Source: Lanius collurio (lineage: Eukaryota; Chordata; Aves; Passeriformes; Laniidae). From it: DNA of 64,000 nt. The notes beneath the pieces were generated by a model. The model saw only the letters and a program-made list of their open reading frames with translations. It did not search any database and had not been told where the DNA came from. Of the stretch, positions 39,690 through 51,900 are shown piece by piece (position 1 is the stretch's first letter; each line of letters starts with the position of its first letter). Position numbers and translations under genes: made by a program. Location of the stretch: positions 22,743,225 through 22,807,224 of the forward strand of contig JACBWW010000015.1 in assembly GCA_020086605.1 (NCBI GenBank), in the 5' to 3' direction.

Positions 39690-42472
39690 CCAAGAAGGAA
39701 AGGAGTATGGAAGGGAAGCAATTTTGCTTGGGTAGTCTATGAGAGAACTCCAGATGCTTCTGCTTTTAGAATGGGTTTCGTATTTATCACCTCTGAAGTT
39801 AAGCATCCAATTCTTACTCTCACTGGAAGAAGATAGAAAAACTGAGGATTTTGGCTCTGATTCTGTTCAGTGGAAATGATGCATATCAAGAAGAAACACA
39901 AAGCTGTTTTCTCAAAGATAGAAAAAATCATTTTGCCGCTAAAATTAAATCAGTCTCAACAGAAACCAGCATCAATACCGTTTGGTCCTGTTTCTGTCTG
40001 AATGATTTGTTGATTTTGAACACAAATGCAAAAGAAAAATAATTAAGATTTATAACAGTATTCTTTGTTATTTGTCTTTGATTTTGCTTATTTCAATGTC
40101 TAAGAATATTTAAAAGGGCAATGACTAATGCACAAGCAATAAAGAGCTACAAGTAAGATCCAGAAGTGTACAGACTAACTCTATACTGAAAGTTATTACC
40201 TCAGATATGGTTCTCAGAAATTCATGTCTGAAATGACTAAAGAATAAGTGAGATCAGAATTTATCCAGTTGCTTTGAAAATTAATTCATGGTTATAAACT
40301 GAATTAGCAATTCCACACAACACTCTATTTCTGTCCCTGCTGTTACTTATTCTTACTTATTTTCTTTTTAAAATTCATTTCACAACTGTGTATAACCAAC
40401 AGAAAATTCAGCCTGCAGTTCTGGTACTGAATATTGACACAGAGTTCTCAATATTACACTCGCTGCCTGCTTATGTAATCACAGCACTGTTCATGGTGAA
40501 TTACAATGTCTAAAAATAAAATTGAAATTTATTTTCAAATTTCTCATCCAAATGCCAGCAAGAATGTGAACCACAAACAGAAGAAACCGCTAGGAGGATG
40601 TAGATTATAATGGTTCTTAATATAAAAAGTATGGCAGAGGTTGGATAAAACCTGTCCAGAGCTTACCTGTGATTCCAGGATATTGAAACTTTGACAGAAA
40701 ACAGAGTTGTAGAAAGGACAGTAATGAAGCTCTTGAATACTATCATGGAATCAGAAGGAATATAATTCTTTCATGTTGCATGGGGGAAGTCAGGACCATA
40801 GCATCTGGAGAAGAAATGCTTCCTCATGGTTATTCAGATTTGTTATTGGTGGTAACTGGGCTTGTGATCAAATGCCTTTCAAGTGCCACAAAAAAGCCAT
40901 GGACTCAGTAGGAGACCAGGGACAGAAAGATCATGCATGCCTGGTCCAGATTTTATAGGAAAAGCAAGCCAAAATTCCCACTGAATTTGGCTGAGTGCAT
41001 GTAACTGGAGGATGGTAGTGACAATTGAGCAGGTGTAGTCAGCTCCAAACAAATGACAAATGCAGTTTGACTAAGTGCTGTTAATACCATGAACCCCGGT
41101 CAAGAAATCTCCAGAAATTTAGCACCAATCATCAATTATAGTCTGCTGAGTTAGACATTTTCCTGTTTTCTATGGTATAGCACAACTGTAAAAATCTAAT
41201 AGTCTTTGGCACATTCCTACTGCTTTAAATACTACAGGCAAGGCAAAAAGGAAAAAAGAAAATAAAATAAGAGAAATACAACATAGTGGTTCCTGGCCAA
41301 ATCCTATTACTTGGAAACGTAAATTTACGTGCTGAGCATGTTTTTTCTTTCTTATCTCCATTTTCTCATTTTGCAGCACTAAACGTAGCTTCAGGGTGCT
41401 TTAATATTTAATTCCATTGAGACTCTTCAATGCTTACATCTAGCTTTGTAAACTTAATAAGAAAAAATTAAACAGAAATACCGCAAATACCAATGCCAGC
41501 ACTTCAGCATCGAGAAGATCAAAAGGGAGAACACACATGCATACAAACAGCAGCCAATACAGTTTTTGATGTTAACAGTTACCAAAAAAAAAAAAACCAC
41601 ATGACACTCACAGTATTTTAATAAATTATCTTATAATAAACTTCAACACAAGAAATAGTATCTGCAAAAATGAGAATCAGGTCACACAACAGAACAACTG
41701 GGATGCAATTAATACCTTATACTACTTTTGTTTGTTTGTATAAGAGATTTTAAAGAACCCAAGACCATTGCTCAGTCCAGGAGAATTCCACAGAATATAT
41801 TTTCCACAGAGATTTTCCATATTTGAAATCAGAGTTTATTCTCAGTGTATTGGTGTTCTGAACAAGGTCATACAAAGTAATCTTCCCAATGAACATAAAT
41901 TCAGTAGGGTGAGGATCATTCATAGTTGAGAAGGTTGGAACTGTTTAGCTGGAAAAGTTGCTTGGAATAGCTGCACTTTAAATCATGAACTTTATGATCT
42001 CAGTTAAGAAAAAAATTGACTTCTTCTGTGGCTATTCCAAAATGGTGAAAATAAAAAGAATTACTTAATGCATTATTTTAAAGGAAAGTTGCATAAATTG
42101 TACACAGCAATTATGTCAAAAGATTTAATTGTAGAATTATTTTACCATCTTGGAAACAAATTTAGACTATATATTAGCTTCTCTACAGGTCTGTTCCTGT
42201 AACATATATCACACTTCTGTGTCATTACATTTAAGATAGCAATTCTGTATGGTGCTCCTTTTTCAACAAGTCCTATAGGCTTGAATGCCTATCAGGCTAC
42301 CATTCTCTTCTTTTTTTTCCCCTGTGCATTCCAGACTTCAACAAACCATTCTCAATTTTCTTCCTTTAGAAGAGCAGGCAGAAAATTTGACAAAATGCAA
42401 GAAGAAAAAAATAAAATCAATATCCTTTTTTTTGGAAATTATCAGTTCCAAAGAATACACAATCCATTTATT

Positions 42473-42504
42473 AAAACAAAAAAAAAACAAAAAAAAAAAA
42501 AAAA
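42473..42504 (+). repeat. Interrupted poly(A) tract
   Basis: A-rich run with single C interruptions (AAAAC, then A10 C, then A16 approximately). It is preceded by AT-rich sequence without family similarity. It is a simple repeat. Confidence 0.9.
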
Positions 42505-43110
42505 GAAAGCAAAACTTCATACCCCAGTTTCCTCTTTCACTGTGCCAATAAAGAGCTGTACTAGAGTTTGTCATTCAATATCTCTTCAGCTTTATGTAGT
42601 TCCTGAATACATCGATGGGATAAATGCCCCTCTAATTCAGAGACTTAAACCAGAGGGCATCAGAAGCTGTACTGATTGAAGTTAACAGATACTACCCGCA
42701 ATGCCCTTGTGTCTGAAGTCAAGGGGAAAGTGTTGTCCTGTACCTTGGTTTAGGCTTAAAGGCAAAATATTTCTTTTCCCTCCACAATCAAAACAAGGAC
42801 AAGCGAATTTTAATAACAATCCAAGAATTAAATCAGTGACTATTTTCAATACTGATAACCTTAGAAAGGAGCTTGCTATTCAGGCCTGATTCTAAGAAGT
42901 TGTGTTACCAGGAAGTTTCTTTTCCTTGAGGTGGGGGTAGAAGTGTTCACTTTCTCAAACATATTCACGAAAATAGGACATATTGCTGTTTAGGAAAAAA
43001 AAAAACAACCTCTTTTTCAAGACTTGATTGTAGTTAAAATTACCTATTGAATTTTCAGATATCAGTTCAGTTTGAAGATGTCACTGGAAAAATGTTCTGA
43101 CAGTAGAACA

Positions 43111-43167
43111 TTTATTTGGTGCCTATATTGACACCAAAAGACAACCTTTATTTGGTGCCTATGTTGA
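43111..43167. repeat. 21-bp direct repeat, 36-bp period
   Basis: TTTATTTGGTGCCTATATTG (43111) recurs at 43147 with one substitution (ATATTG to ATGTTG). A local tandem duplication with a divergent spacer. Confidence 0.9.
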
Positions 43168-46100
43168 AGGGGGGTGGAGGTGTGTGCTTCATTTTACAAT
43201 ATTCAACTCCAGGGTTTTATATTCTCAGTTTTGAGAAGGTCAAATATTAGATCAATCTTCTTATGATTGAGGGTGCAACCATCAACTTAGAAGACTGGTC
43301 AACAAAAATATTCAGCGGCCCACAGGCAAAACATTTTGAATAAAACAAAAGTAAAGTTTGATAATATACAGACAAGCACTGTACATGGTCTCCTGTGAGC
43401 CTTCTCCAGCATTTTTCAGAGAAAAGAATAGCTGAAATAATGTTAGAAATGCTAAGAGAAATTTATGCTCAAACAATTTCACTAACTTCCAATAAATTTC
43501 AATTTATTGCAAAAAATTGCCGTCTTGCAATGCAATAAAATTTCACTGAGAACATTGTAAATACTCATCAGGAAAATGTGTTTCCTTTAAATCAGAGCAA
43601 AGACATGTAAAGCCAAGCACAGTTACATGAGACACAGAAAAAGCTTCTAAATGTATAGATCAAGTAAGGTGCACCCAAAAAAGAACCAGCAATTTAAACA
43701 ACATCAATTTCATGTTTTCATCACAGACTTTAAACTTCTCTCTAATTTAGCAATCTAAAGGTTGTATACAACATAACTGATACAAAATAACATTTGCCTT
43801 TAATGCCAAACCTTGTAAGACTTTGTAGTTCAAAATGGGGTTTAGTTTTCAAATGTGAATGTCAAAGCAAAGCTGAATGGGTTGGAAAAAATCGATTTTA
43901 CAAATGAATACAACTTAAACAGTAACCTTAAGGATGAAATTTGAGCAACATTTGTAAGAGTGAATACAATTTTATTAACTGGTATAATTTATGTATTTGC
44001 TCTTTTTCTCACTTCATAGCAAAGCAATACTAAGGGTAAGAGCAGTATGACCATATAAGTATTCAGGAGCAGAAAAGTTGTCTTGCAATGGAGCTAATGT
44101 ATCTCAAACTAGTTTTTTTAACTCATGCCTGTAATTTTGTCATTAAATATGACAGCACAGCAGAACTCTGAACATAACAAAACATGTCATAACTAGAACT
44201 GAAATGCCCACACTATAAATAACTTCAGTGATGGACAGACATTTGGAGAGAGGGCTGTAAGATTCTCCTACTTCTGTCTCTCTAGTAGACTTCAGCACAC
44301 TTTAAAAATCATACCTACATGTTACCAGGAAAACAATCAGCTTTCTTGATGCTTAAGTATTTTATAGATAATAAAAAAATAGTATCAGAGAAAAATTACC
44401 TGGAGTTATTTATCTTGCAAATAAGAGGGTTTGGGTTTTGTTTTTTTGGTTTTTTTTCCCCACCAGGAACTGAATGAACAAGGAAGGGAGGAGCAAACAG
44501 TCTAGAATTTTTTGAGACCTATGTTTGCTTAAGTATAAAAAATTACCAGCTGAAGATGCCAATTTTCAAGAAATCTTTCACCTCACAGGGTATTACTGGG
44601 AGCTCTCACAAGCACAGGCTCCAAGAGCAGGGTCTGAGCAAGCACATCAAGGTCTAACTATGCAGGCCCCAGGAATATGAAATCTATGGAAAACAAATGT
44701 TTAGCCCACACAGAGGATCTCCTGGGGGGCACTTTAACACTGGAAAAAAACAAAAGCAAAGCAGCATGATCCTGTTTCTGCAGCTGAGCTTTTCTGCCTG
44801 TGCAGTGCCACTGTGCTAAGCCACACTGAGCACAGGCCAAAATGATTTAAATGCCAAACTGCTGAGCTTTCAACCCCATTTGCAGTGCCCCGGGAAACCA
44901 GGGCTCCTGACAGAGCTGCACCTGGAGAAATGCTCTCTTCCATCAGACCTCCCTGACTAACTAATAAGGAAAAAAAGATCCGTCATCTTTGGGCACACAC
45001 AGAGTGAGGTGGCTGCTCCTCTGAGAGACGCACCTTAAGAGCATCTTGAGCAGTCCCTTCATTTTGGGATACCTACAGCATCCCTTCTGTCTGAAAACAT
45101 CCCCTTGCCACAAACTGACAAGAAACAAAAAGACAGAGATTCACAGAAGATATTAGAAAAGATAATAAAAATGCGAAATGTTTCCTTCATTCATCATTTT
45201 CCTAATTTTGACTCTCCCTCTTATCCTCCTCCCCCTCCCTTTTCCAAGACAACTTTCCCTGCATTTTCTTAGATGACCTTGCTATTACAACACTTGGGGA
45301 TGATAATGACTGAGAGGAGATAATTACATAAAGATCAGTATTTCATCCTTCTTGGGAACTTCATATTCTCATTTCCAGAAAAAAAGATACCCTGTACATG
45401 AGCTCCTAAACACATACTTAGCTGCCCAAATAATAGGATTGACTTTCAAGTACAGAGTGTAGAATTCTCAACTCTCTTCAATGACAGCCTATTTACTTAA
45501 ACGATTTTTCTTTTAAAATCTCCATGTGCTTACCATCATTGCTCACAAATACCCCCAGGATAAAAACCCCAACCATACTTGTTTATTGACCATATTTCAA
45601 CAAGCCCACCAGGTTTCCATATTCCCATTCAGCCAAAGAGACCACATGGAGGGAGAAGGAAGAGTTGTCACCAGGCCCCCACATTTCCTTTAAGGATACA
45701 GGCAGTTAAAAGAGGCTTGGAGTTGAATTTTATCTTGAAATGAAACAAACACATCTAAAGACTAGAAAGCCCTCTTGGGTTCAAAATTACAGGCACAGTC
45801 AGAGAAAGGAAAGATACACTTCAAAGCTAATTGAAGTAATTAGTGGTACTTTGAAGACAATAAACTGTATTTAGCAAGATTTTAAAAATGATTAATGAAT
45901 TGGTCAACACACTGACTTCCCAGGTTGCTTAGTGTTTGTTTATTAAGCAGAATTTGATCATTTCCCATGGAAAATTAAATTTTCCAGGATAGCATGCTTT
46001 AATTGAAAATTTATTTTTCTGTTTAACATCATCAGCTGTATCTACTGTTTATTGCATGCTTTCAATAATAAATTCCTAATTGCAGAATTCTAGTACGGGT

Positions 46101-48552
46101 GATGAAGATTTTAGATAGAATTATATAAATTATTATAGCTTCACTGATGAGTGCACCTGTGCTAAGTATCATTCCTAAAATCTTTTTCTGTGAGTAAAAA
46201 CTATGCATCACATTGAAGCATACATTGTCTTTTTCTTTTTTTTTATAGAATCCGTTCATAGGCTGGGGACAAAAAGATGAAATTTAAGAAACTGCTGTTG
46301 AGAAAGCTGTATTGAATCTCTTTAGCTAGTCTGTAAGTCTTTTGTAAATATTCTCATACAAAGAATTCAAACTGGCTGATGTAATGGATTCATTTGCTTC
46401 AGCAACTGCATAGCTCCAGACACAATCCATCTAAAACGTAATTAAAATACATTTGGTAGATCTGAGGCTAAGCTTTTTGAGAACAACAGATTACATCAGA
46501 AAGATTTTAATGAGGCCAGGGCTGATTACATCCTTGCTTCCTCTTTTGGATAGGGACTGGGGAATCCTCTGAATGAGGTTAACATACCATTTACCAACCA
46601 CAATTATATGGGAAACAAGAAAAGAGGAACTAAAATAATCATGGGGTCTTTTGAGTTTTTAGCAGTACAAAATGAAGGTGTTTAGCCTGTATTGACTTCA
46701 CCAGAAGAAAAGCAAGTGGCTGTTATGTATCACTGTCAGCAGAGTACTATTATCTATGTATTATTCCTCTATCACTTCCACAAAATACTGCTGTTTTCAT
46801 GTTATGTCAGGCATGTTTTAGTATGCATCATCCTCCAAAGACTAACTAAATGCTAAGTACTCAGTGAAATAAAAAGTGTTTGGGTAGAAATGTGCCACAC
46901 TTCTGAAGTAATTTACATGTATTAGAATTCACATTAGCAATGTTAAATACCCTCTGATACCTCTAGATGAAAAGCATTGAGTCTTCTGTGGGATGACATG
47001 ATGCTTTCATAATTATCAAGATTAATTGAAGATGACAGAAGTAAAGCCTTCCTCAAAACCCAAATGCTGTGGGTACAATTCCCAGGCTTGTCAAATACTT
47101 TCTATTTCTTTAATTTTAGGCGAATCACAGATAATTTCTCTAATGTCTTTGGCAGATTTGGGAATGTAGCAATATTCAATATTTATTCTGTGTCAGCAAA
47201 TTGGAGATAATTTTTTTTTTAACTACCATGGTACAGGGATGCCTTCATTAACATTTGGGATACATATCATGTTAGAGTGGCAGAGATTATATTACTAATC
47301 TCAGTGTTAATGATCAAACACTTATAAATTTCAAAACAGTCACCTGAATAAGTGTTCCAAAGGATTGTCACCTGTTACAGATACCTTGCCAGCCTCTGCA
47401 TTTCCCCAGTACTAGCAACACAGCCATTGGTTTTGGCCTCTACTATGCAGTCAGAAGAACATGATTTGTTTTTTTTTGTTATTCTTTAAATCCTACCCTA
47501 AACCATCTCTCAGAAAGAAAAGGTAAAATACAATATTTGGAATAAAAGATAACCCTTTGTCTTCTTCTCATAAAAACCAAAGGGAAAGTGCAGGCAGTCA
47601 CAAGAAGGGATCTGGGAGTTCACAAATTCAGTGGTGCCTCAATAATGTCATCAGGTTATCAGGCAGTAAATCTTCACTAGCTCACTGTAATAGTTTGATT
47701 CCCTACCATGATAACCACACAGCAAGATGAATATTGACTATTTAAACTTCTCAACTGTCACTCTGCAGAATTCCTCGAAACCTGCAGCTCCCACAACCTC
47801 TTCAGTATATGATTATAGATTTGCAAGATATTACATAATTACTACTTAACACAGTGTTGCACCTAGTTACTACTTTATTTCAAAATTTTATTGCTGAAAT
47901 ATGCTTTGTAGATCACTTAGGTACATTTTCTAATACTATGTATGAAGAGTTTAATACTGTGTTCCATCTTTAACATTTACACCATGACACAGTTGCAAAT
48001 CACCACAATGATATGCTCATTTGGCATTTTAAAGCTGAAGTAATCTTTCCAACAGAAAGATGCAGATGAACATGCACACAATAGCTCTTAGGGCTGATGG
48101 AAAGCTTAAATGTTTATTATGGTGGTTTAAAAAATCATGCTAGAAAAGACTATGGGGCTTATCTGCAAGCAGATCATAAGCAAGGGAATGTATTTCTCAA
48201 TGTTAATTTGTTAGATGCCTGAAATTAGGCATAACTGAAGTACCAGGCACATACTGCAGAAAAAATTAGCTTACCCACTGACCCCAGTTAGAGTTGGAAA
48301 TTTTTTAGCAGTATTTTTCAGACTAGACCTAAAATATCTCACAATACTGTGAATTTGTTCTGACAGTACAAAACTTTCACTTCTAGCAACACCTAAAAAA
48401 ATATTTCTTAAGACATAAGAGAACTTCACAACAATACAGTTTACCAAATTTTAAAAAAACCCAACAGACTACACAAGTTAGGAACTGCAAAGGTCTTCAA
48501 ACACAAAGACATATCCCAACAGACACGCTTAGTGCAAGTTATAAACAATTTG

Positions 48553-48962
48553 AGCGAGAGTTCACGATGTGCAGGCAGAGTGTGTCCGTGAACCCAGAAT
48601 GCCTCAGTATGAAACTGAAGAGCAGGGAGCAGATTCGGAGCGCCCCAGCCCCACAGAAAACCAGCGCTCTGCAGACGGGCACACGCTCGCCCCGTGTGCG
48701 CGCCCAGCTGGCCAAAGCAGCGAGCCCGCTGGTGGCAGCTCTTGCTGAGCCCGAGGAAATCCCCAGTTCCGAGAGACTGGGTATTGCAGCCCGGGTTAAG
48801 GGCTGTGCTCGCCACATTGCCACAGCCTGGGGGCAGCTCGGAGCGCAGGCGGGGGGAGAGCTGGCGACCCTCAGAGCAGAGCTGGGCTACCACAGGCTCA
48901 GAGAAAGAGGTGCCGCAGCAAGAACTGAGCTTAACAGGAGAGCAACGCACGGGTCACAGTGG
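48553..48962. promoter_or_regulatory. Short CpG island, possible promoter
   Basis: By eye this ~410-bp block is about 60% G+C with roughly 25-30 CpGs, an observed/expected ratio near 0.7. The flanks are strongly AT-rich and have almost no CpG. It includes GC-box-like GGCGGGGGG near 48847 and a GTGTGCGCGCCC block near 48696. Birds mark many promoters with CpG islands, so an unannotated or alternative first exon is possible in either direction. I see no convincing TATA box, no strong splice donor inside it and no protein match in the open frames that cross it (48567-49001 plus; 48441-48950 minus). Those frames are expected from stop-poor GC-rich sequence. Alternatives are an orphan island, a GC-rich insertion from an unrecognised element, or a biased-gene-conversion hotspot. 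Confidence 0.6.
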
Positions 48963-51900
48963 GAAAGGAGAAAGGCCAAGAGAAAAAGAATCAATTACTA
49001 GGATTCCGACAGCATACCATCATGTACATACTGTGCTTTTCTGCCACAATCTAAAATTTCTCTCTTCAACAGAGTACAACCTTAAGAGGCAGTTAATTTT
49101 TAGGCATGCCTCAGCATATACGGGATTACCTCAACTTTAAAAACAGTAAGAATAACTAATATGATGGGAATTTTTCCATTAAACACTAAAGCTTTTCTTT
49201 ACTATAAATAATTTATATTATAAAATGTTGCATAGTACTTTAAGTACGGAAATACCACCACCACAAGGACTTAAAGTTGTACTGTAAATGGAGAGGATTC
49301 TTTCAATCCAAGTTGCTCAGAGAAATTCTGCTTATCCTCTTTTATTTAATTGGTGATTCAAGTACTAAACCCATTTATTTTCCTTCTGAGGACTCTAATG
49401 TGCAAGAGTTTCTAATGATGCAAAGTGTATAAAAGTGTAATAATAACAGGAAGGTTATATTTTCCTGGGGTTAGTACATCTTTGAGCAAAGCAAAGCAAC
49501 TCAAATACATATGATTTAAAGGCTTAACTCGGTACATAAAGAATAACTCTCAAAAATTTGGGTTTTATTAATTCCAAAGACATATGCTCCAATTTTCACT
49601 TCATTAGGCTATTTACATTTCATAATCCCTTTCCTTATTTTAATTAACTCATATTCAGACTTGCTTCATTCCCATTAGCTCTTTATGAATGGTAGGATTC
49701 AGGCTGTGACTTGTTTACTCTTTCTTGCAAGAGTGAAACATAAACTTGTCCTTTGATTCCACCGAGCCAATATGTCCTTGGGAAAGCCATATCAAACCAC
49801 ACTATGGTTAATTTCAGGCTTTCACAGCAACGTGAGCTTTTGATACTGGGTCACTTCAAGAATTTTCATTCTCAGTATGGAAAGAGTATAACACTTTTCT
49901 GAATGTTCAAGATTTTTATATGGAACATAAAATTAAAATTAAGTACTATACAGCAATTTAAATTATGAAAAGTCAAGTGCTGGAGAAAATGTGGCATGTA
50001 TGAATATTCCATTTACATTTAAAAAGTCCCACTGACTTTGACTGTCCCCTAATCAGTTTTGACTGCATACTTGTAGTTCAGTGAGGCACAGAAGAAGGAA
50101 AAAACGTTTTTCATTTCAGAAACTCTCAAAGATCTTTTGTTTCATATACAAAGGCTAAAACAACAAAATTTCTTAATGGGAGACAAGCAGCTTTTCGACA
50201 TCTCATAGAATATAAATCAGCAGTTGCCTTTTATCATTTCACCTCAGTGACATTTTCATGTGTGACAAGTTCTCCTGTGCAATTTATGTGAGGGACAAAG
50301 TCCAGCCTATGCAAAGAAAAATAAATTTTAAAATTTGCTGAGACTATTTCAGTGACTGCTAAGTAGTATTGCTTGTATTTTTAGTAGCAGTTTGGCTCAA
50401 GGTAATTGATATATCATTCAGGATCTCTGTCTGTGGCCACCAGTACTCACAGAATTATTGGTGATATTTAGCTAGATCTAAGGGATAGTTCTTGTCTGGG
50501 TTTTTTTAAAATAGTATTAATGACAAGGCATATACACAGTGCAAGTGGGAAAGGGGCTGAAATGGAGCACCTATCCTTGAGCACATCTGATCTCTGCAAA
50601 AGGAAGGACTTTCAAGAAATTGTGCATAATATCTCAAGATTATTTCCTTTAAAAGTAGAGAATTACATTTTGCAGATTCTACTAATAATAGAACTAGAGA
50701 GATAAAGGAGAGCTATAAGGAACTGTTCACATAATTAAAGATTTTTATAAATAATCCCTCACTTTACTATGCAGCTGAATTTTCCTACAAAGTCTGAAAG
50801 GCAATTATATATGTTCTACTAAGCATCGTGGGAGGTTCAAGAAAGCTACACAGAGTGTTACTCTCTATTCCACTCCAGAGGTGTTATGAATTGCTTCTTT
50901 AGACCCATGTTATACAGATCTATATGAAAGGTTATGTATCTAAAATATCACATGGGCTTTTCGTTCCTTAGAATTATTTGATGGAAAAACCTTGGTCTTT
51001 GAAACTATTACTATTTGTACGGAGACACAAGCAGTTTTTCAGTGTAAATCCTCTTTGATGATAAATGAGGCTTAGCAGTTTGGAATGACAAGCCAAGTCC
51101 TACTCCTGCTCTGTGAGAATCTCCACTGCTCAGCATGAAGAGCTATGGAAGCTCCCATGCATGCATGGAGATTTTTTTCTCGAATAAAGCAAAAAGAGAG
51201 AAGCCACACCACTCAGCAGAAATGCTGATCATCCCATGGTCACCTGGGAGGTCCCAAGCCAAGGTCCTGAACAGCCAATTTAGGCTGCACTTGAAGGTAC
51301 ATCTTCAGCAGAGGACAGTGGCCTAGGTTCTGTGTTGCTGCAGGGATGGATTTTTCCCTCTGCCTGGCACTATCCCAAATAATGAAACATTAAATAATGT
51401 CACTCACCTACAGCACAGAACAGCAAGGCTCAAGCACCAGACCTAACGAGTAGTTAATTACTAATACAACGTGGCTCACTTACAAATGAGAGGATTTCAA
51501 AGAAGACAAATCAGGAATGTAGCGTATTCAAAATGAGGGTTTGAATCAGGCATAGTGGGAACACACATCCTGGCTTTGGGCCTTTACTTTTGATGCAAAG
51601 TCTTACATAGCAAGCTTTGTTTTGGCAAACTTTCCCATTCTTAGAAGCAACTTCCCCCCTCCCCCCCCAGCTTATTTCAAATGTCATTGGAAATTGGAAC
51701 TGCAAGAATTAGATGCTTTCTGAGCTGATTGTCTGACACAAAAGAGATTCACACTTCAGAAAGACACAAACAACTATCAATTCACTTAAATAACCTAAAC
51801 AGAAAAATAATTGATCTAGGATATTTTTCTAATCTCAAACGAGCATAAAGCAAGTCACTGCACAAATCAAAGATAATAAAGCAGGTCCAGCCTGGAGACC

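Larger units (their letters stand above)
30403..48552. other. Noncoding AT-rich sequence, 18 kb
   Basis: Contains the palindromes at 36.57 and 38.27 kb, the CpG-enriched patch at 39.2 kb, poly(A) tracts and a direct repeat at 43.1 kb. The segment 30403-30850 is somewhat richer in G+C, with two short minus-strand frames, and follows the CR1 tail. It may belong to an unrecognised element. A slightly GC-richer stretch at 44590-45120 shows nothing identifiable. Confidence 0.55.

Noticed and set aside
40655..40675. Minus-strand splice donor-like CACAGGTAAGC
   Set aside because: A lone donor match with no open frame or acceptor that makes a believable exon. Such matches are frequent by chance.
48441..48950. 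169-codon minus-strand frame and 144-codon plus-strand frame over the CpG island
   Set aside because: Both strands are open at once because GC-rich DNA is poor in stop codons. The minus-strand frame opens on GTG and neither frame resembles a known protein.
51652..51668. G-quadruplex on the minus strand
   Set aside because: It is essentially one G run with a single interruption, not four separated G blocks. It is better described as a homopolymer.
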